Positions 53,313 to 61,619 of a DNA stretch of 64,000 nucleotides are shown piece after piece. Positions within the stretch are counted from its first letter, which is position 1; each line of letters begins with the position of its first letter. The position numbers and the translations under genes are program-made. The notes under the pieces were generated by a model that was given only the letters and a program-made list of their open reading frames with translations, made no database searches and was not told the origin of the DNA. This DNA comes from Sphingobium_A sp965228065 (GTDB lineage: Bacteria; Pseudomonadota; Alphaproteobacteria; Sphingomonadales; Sphingomonadaceae): the NCBI GenBank assembly GCA_965228065.1, contig OZ245788.1:4278001-4342000 (forward strand). Reading direction: 5' to 3'.

Positions 53313-54251
53313 ATGAAGGCTTTCATTTTTCCCGGACAGGGCAGTCAGGCAGTTGGTATGGGCAAGGCACTGGCGGATGCAAGCCCTGCTGCACGAGAGC
53401 TGTTCCAGGAGGTCGACGACGCGCTCGGCCAAAATCTGTTCCGCCTGATGACCGAAGGGCCGGAAGATCAGCTGACCCTGACTGAAAATGCTCAGCCCGC
53501 AATCATGGCGAATGCGATCGCGACATTGCGCGTGCTCGAGAAGGAAGGCGGTATCCGCCTGGCCGACAAGGTGGAGTTCGTCGCTGGACACAGTCTGGGC
53601 GAATATAGCGCATTGTGCGCGGCCGACGCCTTTGATGTCGCCACGACCGCACGGCTGCTGAAGCTGCGCGGACAGGCGATGCAGGCCGCCGTGCCGGTGG
53701 GTGTGGGCGCGATGGCGGCGCTGCTGGGCGCCGATATCGAAAAGGCGCAGGCGCTGGCGGATGCCGCGGCCGAGGGTGAAGTCTGCACCGTCGCCAACGA
53801 CAACGATCCCGGTCAGGTCGTCATTTCCGGCCATAAGGGTGCGATCGAACGCGCCGTGGCACTGGTCAAGGATCACGGCATCAAGCGCGGCATTCCCTTG
53901 CCGGTTTCCGCGCCATTCCACTGCCCGCTGATGCAGCCTGCGGCAGACGCGATGGCACTGGCGCTTGCCGACGCTGCGATCCGTGCGCCGTTGGTGCCAG
54001 TCTATGCCAATGTCACCGCCGCCCCCGCGGCCGATCCCGACATCATCCGCGGCCTGCTGGTCGAGCAGGTGACGGGACGCGTGCGCTGGCGCGAATCGGT
54101 GATTGCGATGGAGGCAGCCGGCGTCACCCAGTTCATCGAATTCGGCGGCAAGGTGCTCGGCCCGATGGTGAAGCGCAGCGCCACCGGCGAGGTCGAGGCG
54201 GTGAGCCTGATCTCGATGGCCGATATCGAAGAGCTTTTGAAGACGCTCTAA
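53313..54251 (+). CDS. fabD: Malonyl-CoA:ACP transacylase
   Basis: 312 residues from ATG 53313 (AGGAG 11 bases upstream); the longer frame is not needed. FIFPGQGSQAVGMG start, nucleophile S94 in GHSLGEY, PVSAPFHCPLMQPA with the catalytic His, and QFIEFGGKVLGPMVKR. Loads malonate onto ACP. First gene of the fabD-fabG-acpP-fabF run. Confidence 0.97.
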   Translation: MKAFIFPGQGSQAVGMGKALADASPAARELFQEVDDALGQNLFRLMTEGPEDQLTLTENAQPAIMANAIATLRVLEKEGGIRLADKVEFVAGHSLGEYSALCAADAFDVATTARLLKLRGQAMQAAVPVGVGAMAALLGADIEKAQALADAAAEGEVCTVANDNDPGQVVISGHKGAIERAVALVKDHGIKRGIPLPVSAPFHCPLMQPAADAMALALADAAIRAPLVPVYANVTAAPAADPDIIRGLLVEQVTGRVRWRESVIAMEAAGVTQFIEFGGKVLGPMVKRSATGEVEAVSLISMADIEELLKTL

Positions 54252-54274
54252 AGCGTCATGAAGGGAATGAAGAC

Positions 54275-55012
54275 ATGTTCGATCTGACAGGAATGACCGC
54301 GCTGGTGACCGGCGCTTCGGGCGGGATCGGCTCTGCGGTGGCGAAAGCGCTGGCGGGGCAGGGGGCACGGCTGGCGCTTTCAGGCTCCAATTCAGATAAA
54401 CTGGAGGCGTTTCGCGCCGAACTGGGCGGCGATCATGTCGCGCTCGCCTGCGACCTTTCCGACAGCGCGGCGGTCGACGGGCTGGTGCCACGCGCAGTCG
54501 AGGCGCTGGGGCAGCTCGACATCCTGGTGAACAATGCAGGCGTCACGCGCGACAATCTGACGATGCGGATGAAGGACGAGGAATGGGACACGGTGATCCG
54601 TGTCAACCTTGAGGCCGCATTCCGCCTGATCCGCGCAGCGTCCAAACCCATGATGAAGGCGCGATTCGGCCGGATCGTATCGATCACGTCCGTCGTCGGT
54701 GCGACGGGAAATCCAGGGCAAGCCAATTATGCCGCATCAAAGGCGGGACTGGTCGGCATGTCCAAGGCCGTGGCGCAGGAACTGGCGAGTCGCAACGTCA
54801 CCGTCAATTGCGTGGCCCCCGGCTTTATCCGCTCGGCGATGACCGACGTTCTGCCCGACGCACAGAAAGATGCGCTGCTCGGCCGAATTCCGGCCGGCAA
54901 GCTGGGTGAAGGTGACGATATCGGTGCGGCAGTGGTCTATCTGGCCAGCCGGGAGGCATCGTATGTCACCGGGCAGACCTTGCACGTCAATGGCGGGATG
55001 GCCATGCTCTGA
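54275..55012 (+). CDS. fabG: 3-oxoacyl-[ACP] reductase
   Basis: 245 residues, ATG at 54275 with GAAGGGAA. NADPH site TGASGGIGSAVAKAL, NNAG at 86-89, catalytic S139, Y152 and K156 (YAASK), and the end ASYVTGQTLHVNGGMAML. Reduces 3-oxoacyl-ACP in each elongation round. Confidence 0.97.
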   Translation: MFDLTGMTALVTGASGGIGSAVAKALAGQGARLALSGSNSDKLEAFRAELGGDHVALACDLSDSAAVDGLVPRAVEALGQLDILVNNAGVTRDNLTMRMKDEEWDTVIRVNLEAAFRLIRAASKPMMKARFGRIVSITSVVGATGNPGQANYAASKAGLVGMSKAVAQELASRNVTVNCVAPGFIRSAMTDVLPDAQKDALLGRIPAGKLGEGDDIGAAVVYLASREASYVTGQTLHVNGGMAML

Positions 55013-55155
55013 CCAATCCGATTCGGGGCAGCCGCGCAAAATTCGTTGCGAATTCGCGCAGCCTCCGAAGCGGTTCGCCCCCCCTCTTGCCAGCGGCGCA
55101 GTGGCACATTAGGTGCGTCCTGAAGCTGAACACCCATTAAGAAAAGGAAGACCTC

Positions 55156-55392
55156 ATGAGCGAGACCGCCGACCGCGTGAAGAAAATCGTCGTCGAACAT
55201 CTCGGCGTCGAGGCCGAAAAGGTGACCGAAGACGCGAGCTTCATCGACGATCTGGGCGCGGACAGCCTCGACATCGTCGAACTCGTGATGGCTTTCGAGG
55301 AAGAATTCGGCGTCGAGATCCCCGACGATGCGGCCGAGAAGATCTCGACCGTGAAGGACGCGATTTCCTATATCGACGCCAACAAGGGCTGA
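55156..55392 (+). CDS. acpP: Acyl carrier protein
   Basis: 78 residues, ATG at 55156 with AAAAGGAAG upstream. The phosphopantetheine serine S37 lies in GADSLDIVELVMAFEEEFG. Strongly acidic, usual length. The 143-base gap after fabG likely has its own promoter, as ACP is needed in excess; a terminator-like hairpin follows. Confidence 0.98.
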   Translation: MSETADRVKKIVVEHLGVEAEKVTEDASFIDDLGADSLDIVELVMAFEEEFGVEIPDDAAEKISTVKDAISYIDANKG

Positions 55393-55427
55393 TCGGCTGG
55401 CCGTTCGGCCGCCCAAGGATATAGAAG

Positions 55428-55469
55428 CGGCTTCCCGACCCGGGTTCATCAGGGCCGGGGAGCCGTTTT
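55428..55469 (+). terminator. Terminator/attenuator between acpP and fabF
   Basis: CGGCTTCCCG (55428-55437) pairs with CGGGGAGCCG (55456-55465) with one G-T pair, followed by TTTT. Stops 28 bases before the fabF start. Partial readthrough would give more ACP than FabF mRNA. Confidence 0.7.
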
Positions 55470-55497
55470 GCTTTGGAATTTCTATCGGAGTGAGACT

Positions 55498-56757
55498 ATG
55501 CGTCGCGTCGTCGTAACCGGACTTGGCCTTGTGACGCCGCTTGGCGCAGAGGTCGAAACCGTCTGGAAAAACCTGATCGCGGGCAAGTCCGGCGCAGGGC
55601 AGATCACGCGTTTCGACGCAACCGACTATGTCTGCCGCATCGCCTGCGAAGTGAAGCCTGCGGACCATGAATATGGCTTCGATCCGGGCAAGCGCGTCGA
55701 CCACAAGGTCCAGCGCCAGGTCGATCCCTTCATCATCTACGGCATCGACGCCGCAGGCCAGGCCTATGAAGACGCCGGACTGGCCGATCTGACGGAAGAG
55801 CAGCGTTATCGCGCCGGCTGTTCCATCGGCTCGGGCATTGGCGGACTGCCGGGCATCGCCGAGGAATCTATCGTCCTTCACGAAAAGGGCCCCCGCCGGG
55901 TCAGCCCGCATTTCGTCCATGGTCGCCTGATCAACCTGATCACCGGCCAGGTGCAGATCAAATACGGCCTGATGGGCCCCAACCACGCGGTGGTGACCGC
56001 CTGTTCGACCGGCGCGCATGCGATCGGCGATGCAGCGCGCATGATCGCGATGGACGATGCCGATATCATGCTGGCCGGCGGCGCCGAAGGCGCCTTGTGC
56101 CCGCTCGGCATAGCGGGCTTCGCGCAGGCCCGTGCCCTGTCGACCAATTTCAACGACGAACCCGCCCGCGCCAGCCGCCCCTGGGACAAGGATCGCGATG
56201 GTTTCGTGATGGGCGAGGGGGCCGGTGTGGTCTGCCTCGAGGAATATGAGCACGCCAAGGCACGCGGCGCGAAAATCTATGCCGAAGTGATCGGCTATGG
56301 CCTGTCGGGCGACGCCTATCACGTGACCGCACCGCACCCCGAAGGTTCGGGCGCGTTCCGTTCGATGGAAATGGCGATGCGCAAGTCCGGCCTGGCCCTG
56401 TCCGACATCGATTATATCAATGCGCACGGCACCTCGACGCCGCTTGGCGACGAGCTGGAACTGGGCGCGGTGAAGCGGCTGTTCGGCAATGATATCGCGG
56501 GACTGTCGATGAGCTCCACCAAGTCGGCCATCGGCCACTTGCTGGGTGGCGCGGGCGCGGTCGAATCGATCTTCGGCATCCTCGCGATGCGCGACCAGAT
56601 CGTGCCGCCGACGCTCAATCTCGACAATCCAAGCGATGGCTGCGAGGGCGTCGATCTGGTGCCGCACGTCGCCAAGGAGCGGAAGGTGAAGGCCATCCTC
56701 AACAACAGCTTCGGCTTTGGCGGGACAAACGCCAGCCTGGTGATGCGGGCGGTCTGA
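55498..56757 (+). CDS. fabF: 3-oxoacyl-[ACP] synthase II
   Basis: 419 residues from ATG 55498 (CGGAGTGAG upstream). C169 in VVTACSTGAHA, then NAHGTSTPLGD and SSTKSAIGHLLGGAG with the two catalytic histidines; the end NNSFGFGGTNASLVM is standard. Elongates acyl-ACP. Separated from mltG by only 4 bases. Confidence 0.97.
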   Translation: MRRVVVTGLGLVTPLGAEVETVWKNLIAGKSGAGQITRFDATDYVCRIACEVKPADHEYGFDPGKRVDHKVQRQVDPFIIYGIDAAGQAYEDAGLADLTEEQRYRAGCSIGSGIGGLPGIAEESIVLHEKGPRRVSPHFVHGRLINLITGQVQIKYGLMGPNHAVVTACSTGAHAIGDAARMIAMDDADIMLAGGAEGALCPLGIAGFAQARALSTNFNDEPARASRPWDKDRDGFVMGEGAGVVCLEEYEHAKARGAKIYAEVIGYGLSGDAYHVTAPHPEGSGAFRSMEMAMRKSGLALSDIDYINAHGTSTPLGDELELGAVKRLFGNDIAGLSMSSTKSAIGHLLGGAGAVESIFGILAMRDQIVPPTLNLDNPSDGCEGVDLVPHVAKERKVKAILNNSFGFGGTNASLVMRAV

Positions 56758-56761
56758 CACA

Positions 56762-57730
56762 GTGAAGAAGGCCGGCTGCCTCGGCCTCGTCGTCGCGATC
56801 GCGGTCGCACTGGCTGGGCTCTATGTGCTGCGCAGCTGGGGCGGCCCGGGGCCGGCCGAGCAGAATCTGACCGTGGTCATCAAGGACGGATCGTCGCTGA
56901 CCAGCGCGGCACGCGCGCTGGAAGAGGCAGGCGCGATCCGTTCGGCCGACACGTTCCTGATGTTCGCCAAGATCGTCGGAGATGACGCCCCCATCCAGTC
57001 GGGCGAATATCGCGTGCCCAAGGGCGCGAGCGCGTCGGACGTGCTCAAGATGCTTCAGGGCGGCAAGACGCTGCAGCGCTTCGTAACCGTGCCGCCGGGC
57101 ATGCCCTCGATCCTGGTCCAGGAAAAGCTGATGGCGGAAACTCTGCTGACCGGGACGGTCGCAGCGCCGCCCGAAGGATCGGTACTGCCCGATTCCTACA
57201 GCTTCGAGCGCGGAGAGCCCCGCGCGGCCGTGCTCAAGCGGATGCAGGACGCCATGACGAAGAAGCTCGACGCGCTCTGGGCGACGCGTAAACCGACGAG
57301 CGCCATCTCCAGCCCGCGTGAGGCCATCATTCTGGCCTCGATCGTCGAGAAGGAAACCGGCGTTCCAAGCGAGCGGCGCATGGTGGCATCGGTCTACAGC
57401 AACAGGCTGCGGACGGGCATGAAGCTGCAGGCGGATCCGACCGTTATCTATCCCGTGACCAAGGGCAAGCCGCTCGGGCGGCGAATCCTGCGATCGGAAC
57501 TGAACGCGATGAACGGCTACAACACCTATGCGATGGTGGGGCTGCCGGCCGGCCCCATCGCAAATCCCGGTGCGGAATCGATCGCGGCAGTGCTCGATCC
57601 CGAACAGAGCCGGGCGCTTTATTTCGTCGCGGACGGCAGCGGCGGCCATGTGTTCGCCGAGACGCTGGCCCAGCACAATGCCAATGTCCAGAAATGGTAT
57701 GCGCTGCGGCGCGCCAAAGGCGAGATGTAG
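56762..57730 (+). CDS. mltG: Endolytic transglycosylase MltG
   Basis: 322 residues, GTG at 56762. One N-terminal membrane segment (about 6-23). LysM-like region (IKDGSSLTSAARALEEAGAI, SGEYRVPKGASASDVLKML), then the catalytic VEKETG at 195-200 and SERRMVASVYSNRLRTGMKLQADPTVIY. Cuts nascent glycan strands at the inner membrane. Following fabF is a common order. Confidence 0.96.
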   Translation: MKKAGCLGLVVAIAVALAGLYVLRSWGGPGPAEQNLTVVIKDGSSLTSAARALEEAGAIRSADTFLMFAKIVGDDAPIQSGEYRVPKGASASDVLKMLQGGKTLQRFVTVPPGMPSILVQEKLMAETLLTGTVAAPPEGSVLPDSYSFERGEPRAAVLKRMQDAMTKKLDALWATRKPTSAISSPREAIILASIVEKETGVPSERRMVASVYSNRLRTGMKLQADPTVIYPVTKGKPLGRRILRSELNAMNGYNTYAMVGLPAGPIANPGAESIAAVLDPEQSRALYFVADGSGGHVFAETLAQHNANVQKWYALRRAKGEM

Positions 57731-57850
57731 TTCATCGCCTGGTCATCAACGACGACGGTTCCGACAGCGATCTATATCAGGACAGCCGACCGGAGCCTCC
57801 GCTCGACTGGCTGTAGGCGAATGGGAACAGCAAGGCGGCGTAAAGACGCG

Positions 57851-57875
57851 TCCTTCTCATCGCCGATGGGAAGGA
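57851..57875. terminator. Hairpin between convergent mltG and argC
   Basis: TCCTTCTCAT and ATGGGAAGGA pair with one G-T, loop CGCCG. It lies in the 236-base convergent gap that contains no gene. Likely shared terminator. Confidence 0.5.
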
Positions 57876-57966
57876 TCGAACCGTCCAGCCGATCCGGCTT
57901 CTGCCGGCACTATTGAGGCAAGATCACCGCTGCTCAATCATTGCGAGCGAACGAAGGGCGCGAACC

Positions 57967-58908
57967 CTACAACCGCAACCCCGCATATTCGTCGAGGCCG
58001 ACCGCGAGGTTGAGATTCTGCACGGCGGCACCGCCGGCGCCCTTGCCGAGATTGTCCAGCGCGGCAACCAGCCGGACCTGACCGGCCGCTTCATTGCCGA
58101 ACACGAACAGTTCCAGTCGGTCGGTGCCAGCGCAGCGCTCCAGCGTCAGTACCGACGGATCTTCGCCCGCATGCACGGAAACCAGCCGGCTGCCGGCATA
58201 AGCCGCGGCCAGCGCATCGCGCAGGTCCGCCGGGCGTGGCGCATCGGGCATGGCGCAGAGCTGGAGCGGCACTTCCACCAGCATCCCGCGATAGCTGCGC
58301 GCGACCGCCGGCATGAACAGCGGCGGATAGGCCAGGCCACCCTGCACCTGCATTTCGGCGACATGCTTGTGGCCCATGCCCAGTGCATAGATGCGGAATG
58401 CGGTGTCGGTCGCGTCGGGTGCCGCGGCATCCTCGAACGCGGCGATCATCGACTTGCCACCACCGGAATAGCCCGAGGTGGCGTTGACGGTGAACGGCCA
58501 GTCAGCCGGGATCAGGCCGGCGCGCACCAGCGGACGCACCAGCGCAAGGAAACCGGTGGGATAGCAGCCGGGGTTGGAGATTCGTGACGATGCCGCGATC
58601 GTTGCGCGCTGCTCCGGCTCGATCTCGGCAAAGCCATAGGCCCAGCCATCCGCCGTACGATGCGCGGTGGAGGCGTCGATCACCTTGACCGCGTCATTCT
58701 CGATCAACGCCACGGCTTCGCGCGCAGCGTCGTCGGGCAGGCACAGAATGACCGCGTCGGCCGCGTTCAGCGCATCGCGCCGCGCCGCCGGGTCCTTGCG
58801 GTCCGCGTCGGACAATATGGCGATGGTCAGATCGTCGCGGCCTTCCAGCCGTTCGCGGATCTCGAGGCCGGTGGTGCCGGCTGCGCCGTCGATGAAAACA
58901 CGCGTCAT
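57967..58908 (-). CDS. argC: N-acetyl-gamma-glutamyl-phosphate reductase, type 2
   Basis: 313 residues, ATG at 58908, overlapping the NlpC/P60 stop (ATGA). GAAGTTGLEIRERL is the NADP site, C115 in SNPGCYPTG is the nucleophile, and VNATSGYSGGGKSMI and GHKHVAEM follow. Length and motifs are those of the shorter type 2 enzyme. Third step of arginine synthesis. No other arg genes in the window. Confidence 0.96.
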   Translation of the reverse strand: MTRVFIDGAAGTTGLEIRERLEGRDDLTIAILSDADRKDPAARRDALNAADAVILCLPDDAAREAVALIENDAVKVIDASTAHRTADGWAYGFAEIEPEQRATIAASSRISNPGCYPTGFLALVRPLVRAGLIPADWPFTVNATSGYSGGGKSMIAAFEDAAAPDATDTAFRIYALGMGHKHVAEMQVQGGLAYPPLFMPAVARSYRGMLVEVPLQLCAMPDAPRPADLRDALAAAYAGSRLVSVHAGEDPSVLTLERCAGTDRLELFVFGNEAAGQVRLVAALDNLGKGAGGAAVQNLNLAVGLDEYAGLRL

Positions 58909-59765
58909 GGCCGCCGCACCTGCGCCGTCGTGGTCCGTGCTTCGACATCGGCCAGCGGCTCGATGGTGACATTGCCGCTATGTGCGGTCGCGTGGATCAT
59001 GCATTCTCCGTCGATCATCATCCCGACATGGCCGGGAAAGAAGGCAAGGTCGCCGCGCTGGGGGCGATCTCCTGCCGCAAGCGGGACGCCCGCGGCGTCG
59101 GCCTGTAGGTCGCTGTCGCGCGGCAATGACTGTCCCGCCATTGCATAGGCAAGCTGCACGAGCCCCGAACAATCGATCCCGTTCGCGGTGCGGCCACCCA
59201 GAAGATAGGGAGATCCCAAAAAGCGCTCCGCCACCTCGACCGGATCGGCCACCGCTTCGTCCGGCGCCAGATCGCCCGGCGCGATCGCGCCGAGAGACGT
59301 CTCGATCCAGTCGCCATCCAGGTTTCCGTCGATCACCGAGCCCATGAATAATGTTTCGCCGCGGTCGGTCTGCACCTTGGGTGCCGCAATGCGCCATCCG
59401 CCGTCATGTGCAGCGGTCAGCGCATCCTGGCGGATATAGCCGACATAGTGATCGGCCGCGCAATAGCCCCAGGCCCAGCCGCCATTGAGGTCGAGCACCT
59501 CGAACACTTCCCCATAGAGAAGTTCGGAAACGAGTGGAGCTTCGTCGTCAGGCCGTTCGCGAAGCGGCGCGGAGGGCAGGGCACAGCTCTGCGCCATCGG
59601 GCAGGCATAATGGGGGGCAAAGAGGATGCCGGCCAGCGCGATGTCCGCGACATCGCCGCGCACGGCATTGATCCGGCGGTCGAGGACCACCGAAGGACCG
59701 GTCAGACCGAACCTGTCACACGGTTTCGTGCGTGCGCGATCCGCCCGTATTGCTGATGAGTTCAC
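58905..59765 (-). CDS. NlpC/P60-family cysteine peptidase with N-terminal SH3-like domains
   Basis: 286 residues if started at GTG 59765 (AAGG five bases upstream). The conserved part begins FGLTGPSVVLDRRINAVRGDVADI. Two SH3b-like regions (SAPLRERPDDEAPLVSELLYGE, then GWAWGYCAADHYVGYI) precede the C40 domain: NGIDCSGLVQLAYAM with the catalytic Cys, RGDLAFFPGHVGMMID with the His, and MIHAT. No signal peptide is visible. Cleaves a peptide bond in peptidoglycan stems or a related substrate. Overlaps the MarR gene by 50 bases and argC by four, an unusual partner set. Confidence 0.85.
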   Translation of the reverse strand: MNSSAIRADRARTKPCDRFGLTGPSVVLDRRINAVRGDVADIALAGILFAPHYACPMAQSCALPSAPLRERPDDEAPLVSELLYGEVFEVLDLNGGWAWGYCAADHYVGYIRQDALTAAHDGGWRIAAPKVQTDRGETLFMGSVIDGNLDGDWIETSLGAIAPGDLAPDEAVADPVEVAERFLGSPYLLGGRTANGIDCSGLVQLAYAMAGQSLPRDSDLQADAAGVPLAAGDRPQRGDLAFFPGHVGMMIDGECMIHATAHSGNVTIEPLADVEARTTTAQVRRP

Positions 59766-60063
59766 CGAAACCTTCAAGAAATTCTGCCCCTTCACGCGTC
59801 TGCGCGACGAATATGTTGCGGCGATCCGCATCGTCTCGCTGGCGGCGCAGATAGCCGAGCGACCCCAGTTTGTTCAAGGCGCGCGTCACAACTGGTTTCG
59901 AGACATTCAGAATCCGTGCAAGACCGCGCACCGTGTGGGGCCCGGGTTTCAGATAGACGACAAGCAAAAGCGCCATTTGCCGGTTCGTCAGATCGGGCTC
60001 CCCCGAGCGGACATAATCCGTCAGGGTCGACATCCAGCCTGAAAGAGCTGCCTGGTAAGCCAC
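59716..60063 (-). CDS. MarR-family winged-helix regulator
   Basis: 115 residues from GTG 60063 (GAGG seven bases upstream); a TTG at 60084 is also open. LTNRQMALLLVVYLKPGPHTVRGLA, then NVSKPVVTRALNKLGSLGYLRRQRDDADRRNIFVAQT is the wHTH with its Asp-Arg wing. Its 3' end is shared with the start of the NlpC/P60 gene in another frame, so the two are translationally tied. Ligand unknown; it probably controls this operon. Confidence 0.85.
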   Translation of the reverse strand: MAYQAALSGWMSTLTDYVRSGEPDLTNRQMALLLVVYLKPGPHTVRGLARILNVSKPVVTRALNKLGSLGYLRRQRDDADRRNIFVAQTREGAEFLEGFGELISNTGGSRTHETV

Positions 60064-60182
60064 GGAACCACCTCGCACTGTCAATCGCGCCGATTGGAAC
60101 GGCTACGTCATGGCATAACGCGCTAGCGGCGATGGGGTTTCCGAGGGACCCCTCTTTTATGACACAATCAAGCAATGATCTG

Positions 60183-61619
60183 TCATTTCATGGCTTCGAC
60201 GCGTGCTTCGGCCAGCATCCGGTCCAGTTCGGCGCGGTCGTGCAGACGGCCGTGCGCGACAACGGCGCGAATACCGCGCGTGGCGGCGATATCGTTCAGG
60301 GGATTCGCATCGAGCAGGACCAGATCGGCGGTGCGCCCCTTGGCGATAGCGCCATAGCTCGCGCTGCGGTGCAAGAATGCCGGGCCGGCAAGCGTTGCCG
60401 AGCGCAGCGCCTCGGCCGGGGTCAGCCCGGCCTCGACATAGCGCGCCAGTTCGTCGTGCAGCCCTTGCCCCGGATAGTTGAATGAATTGAGATAACCGGC
60501 GTCGGTGCCCGCGATGATCGTGATGCCGGCATCGCGCATCAGCGGAATCAGCGTGGTGCTGAGCTGATATTTACGATGGCGGCGTTCGATCGCGGCTGCG
60601 TCGGCCTTGGCTGCGCGCTCGACGCGCCAGTCATAGGTCTTGCGCAACCCCGGCCCGATCAGTTGCAGCATAGGGTCGCGGCTGTGATCGTCGCGGTCGA
60701 GATATGCGAGAATGCGGCCCATGTTCAACGTCGGCGTGACGAACAGCCCCTGTTTCGCAAGCTTGCGGAACGCGACGCGCGCTAATGCGGGATCGAAGCT
60801 GTCGACCAGGCGCTCGCTGGCTTCGGCAGCGTTGATCCGTCCCGCGACATAGTCGCTGACGATCGCCGCTTCCTGCGGCGATCCGGCTTTGAGCATGTAA
60901 TCGCCATGTTCGACCGAACCGAGCCCGGCGCGAACCACCGCGTCGAGCGTCAACGCATTGGGAATGTGTGCGGAGGTGCGCAGCCCACGCTTCTTCGCAG
61001 CGCCGAGTGCGTAGAGGAAGATGTCGGGCTTCAGCGTGTTGTCGGTGATCTTGACGAAATCGACCTTCATCGCCTGCAACCGATCGAGCGCGGCCTCGAC
61101 ATCGGCAGGGCTGTCGACCTCGATCGTGCCCTTCCACAGTGGCTTGGGGCCTTCCAGCTTGGGGCCTGAAGTGAAGATCGTGGGGCCGAGCAATGCGCCG
61201 GATGCCACTGCGGCACGCCATTCCAGCACCGATGGGCTGATATCGGCCGCGCAGTCGCGCACCGTCGTGATGCCGTAAGCGAGATAGATCGGCAGCAAGG
61301 CCTTGTTCTCGGGAATCAATTCGGGGCCGCCGCCGAAATGCATGTGCATGTCCCACAGGCCCGGCATCAGGAAGCGTCCATCGGCGTCGAGCGTGCGATC
61401 CGCCTGGTAGCGTGCCGCGATCGTGCGATCGGCGCCGACTGCGACGATCTTGCCATCGCGCACCGCAACCGCGCGGTCCTTGCTGACGCGCTCGGCCGTC
61501 ACGTCGACCACCGATGCATGCCGGACGATCAGGTCGACACGTTCGGCGCGCCCCTGAATGGCAAAGCCAAAAGACGCGACAATGAACGCCGCAAACGCGG
61601 TGAATATACGCTTGGTCAT
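60183..61619 (-). CDS. Exported metal-dependent amidohydrolase
   Basis: 478 residues, ATG at 61619. Signal peptide to about residue 25. Amidohydrolase features: FLMPGLWDMHMHFGGG (HxH metal site), a lysine/His pair in VDFVKITDN and TSAHIPNAL, SVEHGDYM, and TIIAGTDAGY with the catalytic Asp; the C-terminal GPAFLHRSASYGAIAKGRTADLVLLDANP is typical. In this family, exported members act on dipeptides or N-acyl amino acids. Its start overlaps the stop of the M17 peptidase gene (ATGA), so the two may act together on peptides. Confidence 0.9.
   Translation of the reverse strand: MTKRIFTAFAAFIVASFGFAIQGRAERVDLIVRHASVVDVTAERVSKDRAVAVRDGKIVAVGADRTIAARYQADRTLDADGRFLMPGLWDMHMHFGGGPELIPENKALLPIYLAYGITTVRDCAADISPSVLEWRAAVASGALLGPTIFTSGPKLEGPKPLWKGTIEVDSPADVEAALDRLQAMKVDFVKITDNTLKPDIFLYALGAAKKRGLRTSAHIPNALTLDAVVRAGLGSVEHGDYMLKAGSPQEAAIVSDYVAGRINAAEASERLVDSFDPALARVAFRKLAKQGLFVTPTLNMGRILAYLDRDDHSRDPMLQLIGPGLRKTYDWRVERAAKADAAAIERRHRKYQLSTTLIPLMRDAGITIIAGTDAGYLNSFNYPGQGLHDELARYVEAGLTPAEALRSATLAGPAFLHRSASYGAIAKGRTADLVLLDANPLNDIAATRGIRAVVAHGRLHDRAELDRMLAEARVEAMK

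Noticed and set aside
53208..54491. 427-codon open frame opposite fabD
   Set aside because: Shadow frame overlapping the divergent promoter region and fabD.
54937..56760. 607-codon open frame opposite fabF
   Set aside because: Shadow of fabF and acpP; covers a known terminator and two genes.
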